Part shown: positions 8,327 to 17,105 of the stretch, piece after piece
Position numbering within the stretch: position 1 is the first letter of the stretch
Layout of the letters: the number at the start of each line of letters is the position of its first letter
From: Tissierellia bacterium
GTDB taxonomy: Bacteria > Bacillota > Clostridia > Tissierellales > Peptoniphilaceae
Length of the DNA: 44,285 nucleotides
NCBI GenBank assembly: GCA_030538075.1
Contig: JAUNUQ010000021.1
Location: 1-44,285 of the forward strand
Direction: 5' to 3'
Program-made: the position numbers and the translations under genes
Notes under the pieces: model-generated
Database searches by the model: none
What the model saw: the letters and a program-made list of their open reading frames with translations, nothing else
Told to the model about the DNA's origin: nothing

Positions 8327-9548
8327 AAACTGGAATCTGACAGGGAGGTTTCTCGTCTCCTTCCTCTTATTTACGATATTGGCATTGATCATATTATGGG
8401 GGATTTTAGCCTTTACATTTCCAGGGGTGCTGGAGATGAGCTTCCCCCAAGGACCAGTGAGTTCCACCGAAGATGTCAATTGGAAGATGGTCCAGGGACT
8501 CAAGGGCTGGGGAGAGGTGCTGGACGAAGAGGGCGAAGTCCTATCGGTCATCGGGGCGGCTTCGGAGACGACAACCCACTATACTGCTCAGGATCTGTCC
8601 CTATTCACCTCCAATCGGGAGAATGACTACACCCGATTGGCATACCCGATGCCGGATCATCAGACTCTGATTCTGGTGATTCCTAAACAATTTGTCACAA
8701 CTGTACCCACTTTGGATCTGGGAGCAGTGGGGAACAACCAGGGCTTTCTCAATTTGATCTTTCTAGCCTGGTTTGGGATTTATCTCTTTGTCGCCTTTTT
8801 ATTGGCAAATCGCCTGCAGAAAAAGGTCGCTCGGGAGCTGAATACCCGTCACCGGGCAGAGGAAGAGGAGAGGATGCAGATCTTTCGCGGACTAGCCCAT
8901 GATATTAAGACCCCTCTGGCCACGATCATGGCCTATACGAAAGCCCTTGTAGATGGGATCACTCCCGTCGAGGAGAGGGGGGAGTTTTTGAGTACCATCT
9001 ATCGGCAGGGGGAGATCCTCAGCTCCAGAGTGACCGGGCTGTTGACGATCACATCCTTAGATGCCACCGGGAAACTGGGGGACCGAGGCGAGGGGAATAT
9101 ATTGAAGGAGACGAGGCAGGTCATCGAAGATCTATCGAGCTTTTTTGATCGAGAAGGTGCAGAAGTATTCCTCGATCCCAGCTTAAACGGGGAGGTTTTG
9201 GCGGATATCTATCCTTCCCTTTGGAGACGCTGCGTTGAAAATATCCTGACAAATGCGGTCAACCACAATGACAGGGGCGTTAAAATCCACCTTAGCTGGA
9301 ATCCAGATCATCAGGAGCTGATCATCGATGACGATGGAAAGGGAATCCCCAAAGAAAAGCGAAAGAGCATATTGGCTCCCTTTATCAAGGGGGACGAAGC
9401 TCGTACGGATTTAAGACTCTCTGGCATTGGCCTGTACACGACCACGAAGATGCTAGAAAAGATGGACTGGACCCTGCAACTCGAAGACAATGCTGAAGGT
9501 GGGCTTCGTGTGATTTTTCGAAGGGGCAGCCGGGATCCAGAAGAGTAG
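8313..9548 (+). CDS. Two-component sensor histidine kinase
   Basis: A 411-residue kinase from the ATG at 8313; an upstream in-frame TTG at 8295 is less likely. Two membrane helices (about residues 12-36 and 143-166) enclose an extracytoplasmic sensor region of about 105 residues. The HisKA segment FRGLAHDIKTPLA carries the phosphoacceptor His196. The catalytic domain shows the N box NILTNAVNHND, a DDDGKGIP G1 box and an LSGIGLYTTTKM G2 box. It is encoded with the response regulator and the metallopeptidase-like protein upstream. The signal is unknown; the sensor domain has no recognisable PAS or Cache signature by eye. Confidence 0.93.
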   Translation: MNRSENWNLTGRFLVSFLLFTILALIILWGILAFTFPGVLEMSFPQGPVSSTEDVNWKMVQGLKGWGEVLDEEGEVLSVIGAASETTTHYTAQDLSLFTSNRENDYTRLAYPMPDHQTLILVIPKQFVTTVPTLDLGAVGNNQGFLNLIFLAWFGIYLFVAFLLANRLQKKVARELNTRHRAEEEERMQIFRGLAHDIKTPLATIMAYTKALVDGITPVEERGEFLSTIYRQGEILSSRVTGLLTITSLDATGKLGDRGEGNILKETRQVIEDLSSFFDREGAEVFLDPSLNGEVLADIYPSLWRRCVENILTNAVNHNDRGVKIHLSWNPDHQELIIDDDGKGIPKEKRKSILAPFIKGDEARTDLRLSGIGLYTTTKMLEKMDWTLQLEDNAEGGLRVIFRRGSRDPEE

Positions 9549-9584
9549 AGATTTCGGAGAAAAATAAATGAATGGATACAATAC

Positions 9585-9614
9585 AATCCCCCTTGAGTTG
9601 CCCAGGGGGATTGT
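9585..9614. terminator. Bidirectional terminator between kinase and thioesterase
   Basis: ACAATCCCCCT (9585-9595) and AGGGGGATTGT (9604-9614) form a perfect 11-bp stem with a 9-10 nt loop between two convergent genes. It ends 1-2 nt from the thioesterase stop codon. The T tracts are modest on both sides. Confidence 0.75.
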
Positions 9615-9615
9615 C

Positions 9616-10041
9616 TTATTTGTCCATTACATACATGGTAAAATTTGCGTCAGCGACTAATTTGCCATTCGAATCCGTGGCCTTAACGTGGACGACGACA
9701 GTGGAGCGGCCGGGATGAATGACCTGACCCTCAGCTCGAAGCCGACCTTCTTTTGTGGCGCGAATGTAGTTGATGCTGGATTGCAGGGTTACGGATGTGA
9801 CGCCGAGACTGCGAACCGCACTGCCCGCTGCCATATCCATCAGAGTGAAGAGCATGCCGCCATGGGTGATACCCATGCCATTCATCAGGGGCTGGGAGAG
9901 TTCGATCTCAACGACCGCTCGCCCTACCTCGGCTTCGGCCAGTATGGGATTCTCAAATCGCAGATTCATCAATACATCCTGCAGATGTTTCTTAGTCACT
10001 TCATCAATGGGAGAGCCTAGGGTTGCTCGCTCAGTTTTCAT
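9616..10041 (-). CDS. PaaI-type hotdog-fold acyl-CoA thioesterase
   Basis: A 141-residue hotdog-fold protein. The signature is NGMGITHGGMLFTLMDMAAG near the middle, where the His-Gly-Gly turn and the following Asp form the active site of PaaI/YdiI-like thioesterases. It would hydrolyse an acyl-CoA or aryl-CoA thioester in the cytoplasm. The ATG at 10041 is preceded by AGGAGGTATAT. It lies downstream of the citrate lyase operon on the same strand but is separated from it by a terminator, so it is probably an independent unit. The acyl substrate cannot be told from sequence. Confidence 0.88.
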   Translation of the reverse strand: MKTERATLGSPIDEVTKKHLQDVLMNLRFENPILAEAEVGRAVVEIELSQPLMNGMGITHGGMLFTLMDMAAGSAVRSLGVTSVTLQSSINYIRATKEGRLRAEGQVIHPGRSTVVVHVKATDSNGKLVADANFTMYVMDK

Positions 10042-10094
10042 ATATACCTCCTGTTTTAGACTGCATTACTTATACCCATAGTTATAAAAGCTAA

Positions 10095-10146
10095 ACGAAA
10101 AGCCCCGATGCCTTCGTATTCGTGATACGCTGCCGCAGCGGGGCTG
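10095..10146 (-). terminator. Terminator of the citrate lyase operon
   Basis: On the minus strand AGCCCCG (10145-10139) pairs with CGGGGCT (10107-10101) and is followed by TTTCGTTT. The loop region can fold further. It lies about 45 nt past the citF stop. Confidence 0.7.
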
Positions 10147-10190
10147 AATTGGAACTGGACCGATTGAATTTGATCGTTAGCTTAGGTTCT

Positions 10191-11711
10191 CTATTCGACT
10201 CGATAGATCACATCGAGGATTGTTCCATCTCGATATTCTGAGATGGCGACGATCTCCTCGGATCTCCTTTGGATTTCTGGGATTCCCGTCATTCGATCGG
10301 CAATGGCCTTTAACTCATCGATCGGCAGAATTTTGAGATTGGTCTCGGCTTTTAGTCTTTCGATCAATTCGGAGTGTTTTGGGTTGATGGCGATGCCCCT
10401 CTCGGTGACCAATACATCGATTGTCTCCCCAGGGGTGGTCACCGTTGTGACCCTCTCCACCAGACAGCTGATACGGGCATTGACCAATTTGGATACGATC
10501 ACGGATAATTTTGCACCTGCAGCCGTATCCGCATGGCCTCCACTGCCCCCTAGGATGACCCCGTCAGAGCCCGTGGTCACGTTGACATTAAAATCCAAAT
10601 CGATCTCGCTGGCACCTAGGATGACCACATCTAATTTGGATGCCACATTATCCTGATTATTGATATTGGCATATTGGTTTGCAGAGATCTTGCGATGATT
10701 TTCATTACGCTTGATGGACTCCACCGCTGCCAAATCGAAGCACTGCACATCGAATAGCTCTTCGAATAAACCCTCTTCTAGCATCTCCACGAGGTAACCC
10801 GTGATGCCACCAGATGCAAAGCTGCCTTTGACGCCCTTGTCTCTCATCAGTTTCTGTACTTCCTTGGCTACGGCGAGGCTCGTGCCTCCTGCTCCCGTCT
10901 GGAAGCTAAAGCCATCGACGAGAAGGCCAGAGTGCTCGATCAGTTTTGCACAATCCTTTGCAATCTTCAATCCCACCGGGTCCCTGGTAATGCGGGTCGT
11001 TCCGCTGACGATGCCAGCGGCGTCTCCTATCCGCTCCATTTCGACCACATAGTCCACTTGATAAGCTGGAATCTCGATCTTATTGACTTCAGTGGTGCGG
11101 TAGTCCGTCAGGGCGACCACCTGTTTTGCCACCTGCGCATCGGCGATGGCGTAGCCAATCACTCCACAGGCAGAGGGACCATCAGAACCACTTACATTCC
11201 CATGGGCATCCACCCCAGGAGCCGCAATAAAGGCGATGTCCAGAGGGATCTCGCCCTCCAAGATGGCCCGTGGACGACCGCCATGGGTGGAGACGACGCA
11301 GATCTCTTTGCATTTTCCCTCGCAGATGGCCTTTGCAACGGGTCCTGAATAATAGGAGGCGTAGATTTTTGTCACCGTTCCGTCTTCCATCATCTCCACC
11401 AAGCAGTCATGGCAGGGGAAGATGGAAGTCGCTGCGACTCGGATATCCTTGAACCCCCTCTTTTGGATCTTTTTCATGACCGCCGTTAAGACGAAATCCC
11501 CGTTTCGCATATGATGGTGAAAGCTGACGGTCATACCATCTCGCAGCTGGAGTGCATCGAGTACCTGATCTAGATTCAAATCAAAGACAGGCTGTTTATC
11601 CCTTGCCTTTTCACAGGGGTATTCCCTGTATTTTACATTGGAGAAGGCCCCTTCATAAGGGCGATTCAACCCATTTCTTCCCAGTGCATTGATCACCTTA
11701 GTAGCCCCCAT
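10191..11711 (-). CDS. citF: Citrate lyase alpha subunit (citrate:acetyl-ACP transferase)
   Basis: A 506-residue CitF protein, the usual length. It exchanges acetyl on the CitD prosthetic group for citrate. Recognisable stretches include LRDGMTVSFHHHMRNGDFVL, the HGGR turn, and the ANQYANINNQDNV and TGSDGVILGGSGGH motifs of the family. Last gene of the operon; its start overlaps the end of citE by 19 nt. The ribosome binding site is weak, so it probably depends on coupling with citE. There is no sign of truncation. Confidence 0.96.
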   Translation of the reverse strand: MGATKVINALGRNGLNRPYEGAFSNVKYREYPCEKARDKQPVFDLNLDQVLDALQLRDGMTVSFHHHMRNGDFVLTAVMKKIQKRGFKDIRVAATSIFPCHDCLVEMMEDGTVTKIYASYYSGPVAKAICEGKCKEICVVSTHGGRPRAILEGEIPLDIAFIAAPGVDAHGNVSGSDGPSACGVIGYAIADAQVAKQVVALTDYRTTEVNKIEIPAYQVDYVVEMERIGDAAGIVSGTTRITRDPVGLKIAKDCAKLIEHSGLLVDGFSFQTGAGGTSLAVAKEVQKLMRDKGVKGSFASGGITGYLVEMLEEGLFEELFDVQCFDLAAVESIKRNENHRKISANQYANINNQDNVASKLDVVILGASEIDLDFNVNVTTGSDGVILGGSGGHADTAAGAKLSVIVSKLVNARISCLVERVTTVTTPGETIDVLVTERGIAINPKHSELIERLKAETNLKILPIDELKAIADRMTGIPEIQRRSEEIVAISEYRDGTILDVIYRVE

Positions 11712-12559
11712 TTCTTGGCAGATTCCATCGTCTGCTCTGCCCGTTTGATGACCGGGAGGTCCACCATCTTGCCGCGATAGCTAAAGACGCCAAGACCTTT
11801 TTCCCTAGCCTGCTCAGCTTCATATAATATGGCCTGGGCCTCCTCAATCTCTTCCTCCGTAGGGGAGAGTACCTCATGAACTGCATCAACCTGTCGAGGA
11901 TTGATGAGGAGACGGCCATTTAGACCGATGCTCTTGGCATATCTCGTATCTTCAACAAGGCCTTCCATATCCTTCACATCCGTATAAGGTGTATCGATTC
12001 CGTCCACTTTGTAGGCATGCGCCGCCGTTGCCAACACATTTCGGGCATATTGGATTTCCCCACTGCCCTTGGTGCGCTTGATCCCCATATCACTGGAGAG
12101 GTCCTCAGCCCCTAATAGTAGTCCATCAAATAGGGTTGACGACTTACAGATATTTTGGATATCCAAAATTCCCATCGCGGACTCCACCAATAGGAGAGTT
12201 ACGATCTGCTTTGAAATTCCGTGCTTCTTCTTTAGCTCTAGAATGCGTCCCTCTACGAGGGGCACTGCTTCTGTACTGGCTTTTGGTATCACGATTGCAT
12301 CCGGCTGTGCCGGGACGATCTCTTCTAAGTCCGCCTCCCAGTAGGGGGAGTCAATGGGGTTGATCCGAACGGCAATCTCACTCTCGGTGAATTCTAGGGT
12401 ATTCAAGGCATTTCGAACCAATAGACGCGCCGCATCTTTTTCGTCCAATGCAACAGCATCCTCTAAGTCAAAAATCACCGTGTCCGCCCCGAGGACGTCG
12501 CCATTGATCAACATACCCGGATTATTTCCAGGCATAAATAACAATGTTCTTCTATTCAT
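11693..12559 (-). CDS. citE: Citrate lyase beta subunit (citryl-ACP lyase)
   Basis: A 288-residue CitE protein of the HpcH/HpaI aldolase superfamily. It opens with RRTLLFMPGNNPGM and continues with DTVIFDLEDAVALDEKD, whose acidic residues bind Mg2+. It cleaves citryl-ACP to acetyl-ACP and oxaloacetate in the cytoplasm. It overlaps citD by 8 nt and citF by 19 nt. Length and motifs are standard, and the operon context (acyl carrier protein and CitF) removes the usual doubt between CitE and other CitE-like lyases. Confidence 0.96.
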   Translation of the reverse strand: MNRRTLLFMPGNNPGMLINGDVLGADTVIFDLEDAVALDEKDAARLLVRNALNTLEFTESEIAVRINPIDSPYWEADLEEIVPAQPDAIVIPKASTEAVPLVEGRILELKKKHGISKQIVTLLLVESAMGILDIQNICKSSTLFDGLLLGAEDLSSDMGIKRTKGSGEIQYARNVLATAAHAYKVDGIDTPYTDVKDMEGLVEDTRYAKSIGLNGRLLINPRQVDAVHEVLSPTEEEIEEAQAILYEAEQAREKGLGVFSYRGKMVDLPVIKRAEQTMESAKKWGLLR

Positions 12560-12815
12560 TTGCTCGTCTCACCGCCGTTTCTACCCTTGCGGCAATCGTG
12601 CAATCCAGCGCGCCACGATCCTCTACGATCAGGCGAGCCGCATCCACACCTTGATCGGCAAGGGTCTTGAGGATGATTTGCTCCATCTGGCTTCCGAATT
12701 GCATCTTGACTGGGCTCTCCAAATTGAGCTCAATGCCCTGCTCCGATGGGAAAATTCGGACAAAGCAGTCATTGGACTGCAGAGTTCCGCTCATCGCTTC
12801 CTTTTGAATCTTCAA
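12552..12815 (-). CDS. citD: Citrate lyase acyl carrier protein (gamma subunit)
   Basis: An 87-residue acyl carrier protein. Ser14, in SGTLQSNDC, matches the serine to which the 2'-(5''-triphosphoribosyl)-3'-dephospho-CoA group is attached. It carries the acetyl/citryl thioester between CitF and CitE. The start is a TTG that shares bases with the TGA of citXG (TTGA) and lies 10 nt after AAAGGAGG. The next in-frame ATG is only seven codons downstream but would place the modified serine too close to the N-terminus, so the TTG is preferred. Confidence 0.93.
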   Translation of the reverse strand: MKIQKEAMSGTLQSNDCFVRIFPSEQGIELNLESPVKMQFGSQMEQIILKTLADQGVDAARLIVEDRGALDCTIAARVETAVRRANE

Positions 12816-14068
12816 CTTTTAAATACCTCCTTTAAGGCAAAAAAATGTTTATCTATGATACTTGTAAGTATTGTCAAACTCAGCATATCCGCCGCTCCAC
12901 CGGCAGAGATCCCGTGTTGGAGGCAAAAGTCCTCCAGTATATTCAGCTCCAGTCTGCCCGATCGTACCCCTTTGCAGAGTTCTCGGTACTCTTTCGTGTA
13001 TTCTGTTCCACAGCGGGTGAGTACATTCGTATCCACTAAATTCTCAGCGATCACCAGCATGGTTTGATCCAAATCCTCACTGCTCTCATGAAAAAATGGG
13101 AGGAATTGTTCAAACAGTTTTGGAAAACCCTGGGCCGCATCCCCTCGTACTCCGAGAACTCCCCGCTCTCGATATAGCCTCAGTCCGTAGCTGTTTGCTT
13201 TCGATGCGAAATCAGACAGGCTCCCTTGGGCCAGATGGGCTATGGCAATTGGCAATTCATTAAAGCTTTGGGCATGGCAGAGTCCAGCAAGTAGTAGGAG
13301 ATGGGAAAAAATTGCCCCCTTATGGGTGTTTACGCCATCCGTCGCCTTAAACATCGCCGCTTCCATCCCCAGACCAAACCGCCGTAGAGAGGGGAAGTCC
13401 TTCATATCGAAAGAAGACAATCGAGCACCGTATTCCCCTAAACAGCGCAGACTCCGTAAAAACAGCGGAAAGTCCATATCCAGGTGAACACCATTTGTAT
13501 ACACCGTTACGCAACCGAGGGACACCCTCCGCAGTAGCTCGTTGAGTAGGGAAAATTCCAGCATATGAAGACGATATTTGTCCTTTTGAACGAGGAGTTG
13601 CACGACCTTTTGGATAAAGTACTCGGAGACGGCTTCTCGGCTGTGGGCCTTTGACCGGGTACAGATCACGGCGTCCTGGCCACAGAGGAAGCACTTTCGG
13701 GGGGCCTGACCCAGATCCCCTCTGGAGATCTCAGGCTGCCGCTGGGAATACACATCGATGTCCACCAGTCTGCCCAAGGGATGTCCCTCTTCCAGTGAGA
13801 CGGTGATCACCTTTGCTTCAAAGGCAGGCATCTGTGTATTTAGGATGAAGGTCAAGCCCTCTTCGGTATACAGAGTTGTCAAGAGCTTGGATGGTAATTT
13901 CTGTACGAGATCGGAGAATAGGGAATAGACTGCAAAATTCGCATATAGATTGCGTTTGTCGCCGCCTGGAAAATTGGGCCGCAAACTTAAAAGACTACCT
14001 CCATGTTCTTTTAAAAGGGCTTCCTGAAGCCGAACCCTCTCCTCTCTGAGCTCAAGAATGTTCTGCAT
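12812..14068 (-). CDS. citXG: CitX-CitG fusion: prosthetic group synthesis and transfer
   Basis: A 418-residue fusion of two citrate lyase maturation enzymes. Residues 1 to about 165 match CitX (apo-citrate lyase phosphoribosyl-dephospho-CoA transferase), with GRLVDIDVYS and the cysteine segment RKCFLCGQDAVICTRSKAH. The remainder matches CitG (triphosphoribosyl-dephospho-CoA synthase), with GLGMEAAMFKATDGVNTHKG followed by a helix-rich tail. Together they make and attach the CitD prosthetic group. GGAGGAGCTCT precedes the ATG. It overlaps citC by 17 nt and citD by 4 nt. CitX and CitG are separate in many bacteria but fused in some; the fusion here is continuous with no frameshift. Confidence 0.92.
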   Translation of the reverse strand: MQNILELREERVRLQEALLKEHGGSLLSLRPNFPGGDKRNLYANFAVYSLFSDLVQKLPSKLLTTLYTEEGLTFILNTQMPAFEAKVITVSLEEGHPLGRLVDIDVYSQRQPEISRGDLGQAPRKCFLCGQDAVICTRSKAHSREAVSEYFIQKVVQLLVQKDKYRLHMLEFSLLNELLRRVSLGCVTVYTNGVHLDMDFPLFLRSLRCLGEYGARLSSFDMKDFPSLRRFGLGMEAAMFKATDGVNTHKGAIFSHLLLLAGLCHAQSFNELPIAIAHLAQGSLSDFASKANSYGLRLYRERGVLGVRGDAAQGFPKLFEQFLPFFHESSEDLDQTMLVIAENLVDTNVLTRCGTEYTKEYRELCKGVRSGRLELNILEDFCLQHGISAGGAADMLSLTILTSIIDKHFFALKEVFKS

Positions 14069-15047
14069 AGAGCTCCTCCAAAAAATGATAGGTCACTTCG
14101 GGTACATAGGGCTTGATCTCCAAGAGTTTTCCCTCATTAAATAGCCGCCGAACCCTAGTTGCCGAGATCACATCTCCACCTGTCTCCAACCGCTTCAGGA
14201 TATACACTTCGCATTCTGGAGGTAGGATCTGAGCCAGGCACAAATTATAGATCGCCGTACTCGGATCTAGGGGCTCCTCTCCTAGGAACCGGGTCCTGAT
14301 CCTCAATCGAGGCACGAAGTAATTCTTGAAGACCAGAGCGTCAATGCGCGCGTGCTCCATACTGATGGTCTCTTTTTCCTTTAAAAAGTATGAGGGAAAG
14401 GTGACGGCGGAGACGATGAGTGGTGATCCCAATATGACGGTGATATTTGGGATATGGGCCAGCCCCTTCTTGACCAGCAGAAAGCGATCTGCTGTTGAGA
14501 ACTGGGACTCATCGTTCTCTACGACAAAGACGACCAGATGATCCACTGCTTGCGCAGCGCTTTGGGCCAGATATTGATGCCCCAGGGTAAAGGGATTGGC
14601 ATTCATCACTACAGCTCCCAGCTCTCCCGTCGACGGAAGGGATGCTGCGATGGGCTCTAAATATCCATCTACTCCATCATCTGAACGCAGGAGCAGCGAA
14701 CTTCTCCCGGTATTTGCCAATTCCTGAAACCCAAAGCCACTGAACAAGGGGGCATAGATCGCCTTCGTAAAGACAAATAGTCTTTCGATTCCCAGCTGAT
14801 AGCTCTCTTTGATCAGCTCTGTTAAGATCAGATCCGTCAGAGCTTCGCTTCGGTATTCTTCAATGACTGCAAAGCCCTTCAGTACATTTTTTCGCCTTCC
14901 ACCACTGGCGAGCCACCGACCCTCTTCATCGATGACGACGAAGAGACTGTCGAGGACTTCGTATTTTAGATCCTGATTATGTAAAAAATTTGTGATCTCA
15001 TCGACATTTCGACTTCTCGATAGATCCACTCGCATACAAACAGCCAT
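14052..15047 (-). CDS. citC: Citrate lyase ligase (acetate:SH-citrate lyase ligase)
   Basis: A 331-residue CitC protein. An N-terminal GNAT-like region (to about 130) is followed by a nucleotidyltransferase domain with NPFTLGHQYLAQ, the HxGH-type ATP motif, and a late ISATRVR motif. It activates the complex by acetylating the CitD thiol with ATP and acetate. I place the start at 15047 rather than the upstream ATG at 15071: GGGAGG lies at 15055-15060, and the promoter -10 box covers 15072-15077, so the upstream ATG would fall at or before the transcript start. First gene of the cit operon. Confidence 0.93.
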   Translation of the reverse strand: MAVCMRVDLSRSRNVDEITNFLHNQDLKYEVLDSLFVVIDEEGRWLASGGRRKNVLKGFAVIEEYRSEALTDLILTELIKESYQLGIERLFVFTKAIYAPLFSGFGFQELANTGRSSLLLRSDDGVDGYLEPIAASLPSTGELGAVVMNANPFTLGHQYLAQSAAQAVDHLVVFVVENDESQFSTADRFLLVKKGLAHIPNITVILGSPLIVSAVTFPSYFLKEKETISMEHARIDALVFKNYFVPRLRIRTRFLGEEPLDPSTAIYNLCLAQILPPECEVYILKRLETGGDVISATRVRRLFNEGKLLEIKPYVPEVTYHFLEELYAEHS

Positions 15048-15071
15048 TTCAGCTCCTCCCATCTCATTCAA

Positions 15072-15100
15072 ATACTAGCACAAGGCAGTGTTATGGTCAA
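15072..15100 (-). promoter_or_regulatory. Promoter of the citrate lyase operon
   Basis: On the minus strand TTGACC (15100-15095) and TAGTAT (15077-15072) are separated by 17 bp, a good sigma-A promoter. The predicted start near 15065 leaves a leader of only about 18 nt before citC. Confidence 0.75.
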
Positions 15101-15109
15101 ACGAAAGGG

Positions 15110-15143
15110 AGAAAAAAATCGCATCCACTGCGGATGCGATTTT
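15110..15143 (-). terminator. Terminator of the glutaredoxin gene
   Basis: On the minus strand AAAATCGCATCC and GGATGCGATTTT form a 12-bp stem with a 5-nt loop, followed by more T bases. It sits 3 nt past the glutaredoxin stop and upstream of the cit promoter, insulating the two units. Confidence 0.85.
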
Positions 15144-15146
15144 CAA

Positions 15147-15386
15147 CTATTTTACCAGGTTTTCTTTCAGATATTCGATGATGTCAGCGGACTCGTACAT
15201 GGGCTTGCCATCGATGAATAGACAGGGAACCTGTGCAGAACCCCCAACGCGCTCCAATTCTTCGCGGTATTCCGGATTCGTATCGATATTCCTCTTTTCA
15301 AAGTCCAAGTTATTCTTCTCCATCATGCGAAGTACCTTTACACAATAGGGGCATAATTTCTTGTAGTATAATACATGCTCTGCCAT
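15147..15386 (-). CDS. Glutaredoxin-like thiol oxidoreductase
   Basis: A 79-residue thioredoxin-fold protein with the active site CPYC (Cys12, Cys15) after a short first strand, a VPCLFIDGKPMYES segment with the conserved cis-proline, and a terminal helix. Size and motif fit a small dithiol glutaredoxin. The start at 15386 is chosen over the upstream ATG at 15407 because AAGGAG lies 6-8 nt before it. It is a single gene, divergent from the MurE-like ligase. Confidence 0.9.
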   Translation of the reverse strand: MAEHVLYYKKLCPYCVKVLRMMEKNNLDFEKRNIDTNPEYREELERVGGSAQVPCLFIDGKPMYESADIIEYLKENLVK

Positions 15387-15489
15387 TTCATATCTCCTTT
15401 TCGTCAAGTGTTTGACCTATTATTGTCTCATTTAATATACCCTTTTCATGAGAGTCTAAACGAGGGATGGTATTTATTGGGGATTGGGT

Positions 15490-15518
15490 TTGCCCTTTCC
15501 AGTGGAGTTCAGTATAAT
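15490..15518 (+). promoter_or_regulatory. Promoter of the MurE-like ligase
   Basis: TTGCCC at 15490-15495 and TATAAT at 15513-15518 are separated by 17 bp, about 35 nt before the coding start. Confidence 0.65.
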
Positions 15519-15554
15519 GAGAATGGCAGGAAAAGAAGATTAAGGAGGATGCAC

Positions 15555-17096
15555 TTGAATATACAGAATCTATTAGAAGGAGTTGAAATCCTTGAGAGTT
15601 GGGGTCATCAAGAGGACCTCGAAGTTCAGGGTGTCAATTACAATTCGAAGAAAATTCAGGAGGGAGATGTCTTTGTAGCCATCAAGGGCCTGATCACAGA
15701 TGGACATAAATACATCTCGGATGCGCTAGATCGGGGTGCGGTGGCAGTTGTAGTGACAGAGAAGCCCGAGAAAATTCAGGTACCGACCTATCTGGTGCCC
15801 AGCACCCGCAAGGCACTGGCGCAGATCTCCGCCAACTATTACAATCATCCCTCGAAGGAGATGACCATGATTGGAATCACAGCTTCCAATGGAAAGACGT
15901 CGACTTCCATGATGCTGCGCAGCATCTTAGATGCAGCCGGGGAGGAGTCTGGACTGATTGGGACGGTGATGTATAAGATCCGAGACGTGGAGATTCCCTC
16001 TAAGTTGACTACGCCTGAGAGCTTGGAATTACAGGGACTGTTCCGAGAGATGCGTGAAGAAGATCTGCCTACGGTCGTAATGGAAGTCTCCTCAATCTCC
16101 CAAGAGATGTGCAGAGTACATGGAGTGGATTTCGATATCGTATGTATGAACAATATCACCAGGGAGCATATTGACCAGCACGGCAGTTTTGAGCAGTATT
16201 TTGAGCAGAAGAAGCGTCTGATCACCGAGGCAAAACCAGATGCATTTGTCATCCTCAACCTTTCAGATCCAGTCGTGAAGACGCTGATCGACCAGACTCC
16301 TGGCAGATTGATCACCTTTAGTGACGTGGACGCGGAAGCTGACATCTACGCAGAGGACATTGATCTGTCGACGGGATTTCCAAAATTCACCTTGGTGGTG
16401 CGTCGTGATTTTATGACTAGGGGAGGCCGAGCAACAATTGGTCGTTATCCTGTGACCTTACAGGTAGCAGGCTATCATTCCCTGGTCAATTCCCTATCTG
16501 CAATGGCAATGGCCATTGCCATGGGGATCCCTATGGAGGAAGTCATCCGTGGGATGGAGGCCTTTAAAGGAATCGAAAGACGTTTTCAGCAGGTCTACAA
16601 TCAGGAGTTCAAGATCGTCGATGATCACTTTGCCAATATGGGGAATATCGATATGACTCTGCAGACTCTGTCTATGATGACCTATGAAAAGCTACATCTG
16701 GTCTATGCGATCCGCGGGAATCGTGGGGTCACTGTGAATGGAGAGAATGCGGATAAATTGATCGAATGGAATGAAATCCTACACTATGATAGCCTGATCG
16801 CCTCCTTGAGCAGGGACTGCGTCGAGGATCACGATGTGGTACATCCCGATGAATTACAGATCTTCCAACGGAAATTGGACGAGGGGAAACTCGGCTATGA
16901 ACTGACGGATACCCTCAGAGAGGCGGTCACCCTGGCAGTGGACCGTGCAGGAGAAGGGGATCTGATCCTATTGGCAGGTTGCCAAGGGATGGACTTCGGT
17001 GCGAAATATATTTTGGAGGCCATTCAAGCGAAATATCCGGAAAAGGATCCGAGGGAATTATTTGCCGTTCTGGAAGACAGAGTGGCTGGCATATAG
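15555..17096 (+). CDS. MurE-like Mur ligase of divergent type
   Basis: A 513-residue Mur ligase. The N-terminal part is MurE-like: NYNSKKIQEGDVFVAIKG, the P-loop GITASNGKTST at residues 107-117, the TTPESLELQGLFREM uridine-nucleotide region and EVSSIS. The C-terminal part departs from MurE. The usual YAHTP is replaced by DDHFANMGNID, and I see neither the GGDRDKGKRP loop nor a DNPR-type amino-acid motif; instead RGNRGVTVN occurs. It is therefore an ATP-dependent amide ligase of uncertain substrate, possibly not the housekeeping MurE. The TTG at 15555 is preferred because AAGGAGG ends at 15548, directly against the upstream ATG at 15549. Confidence 0.78.
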   Translation: MNIQNLLEGVEILESWGHQEDLEVQGVNYNSKKIQEGDVFVAIKGLITDGHKYISDALDRGAVAVVVTEKPEKIQVPTYLVPSTRKALAQISANYYNHPSKEMTMIGITASNGKTSTSMMLRSILDAAGEESGLIGTVMYKIRDVEIPSKLTTPESLELQGLFREMREEDLPTVVMEVSSISQEMCRVHGVDFDIVCMNNITREHIDQHGSFEQYFEQKKRLITEAKPDAFVILNLSDPVVKTLIDQTPGRLITFSDVDAEADIYAEDIDLSTGFPKFTLVVRRDFMTRGGRATIGRYPVTLQVAGYHSLVNSLSAMAMAIAMGIPMEEVIRGMEAFKGIERRFQQVYNQEFKIVDDHFANMGNIDMTLQTLSMMTYEKLHLVYAIRGNRGVTVNGENADKLIEWNEILHYDSLIASLSRDCVEDHDVVHPDELQIFQRKLDEGKLGYELTDTLREAVTLAVDRAGEGDLILLAGCQGMDFGAKYILEAIQAKYPEKDPRELFAVLEDRVAGI

Positions 17097-17105
17097 GAAA
17101 AGCAG

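Noticed and set aside
15048-15071. Upstream ATG for citC at 15071
   Set aside because: It lies before the GGGAGG ribosome binding site and at or before the predicted transcript start.
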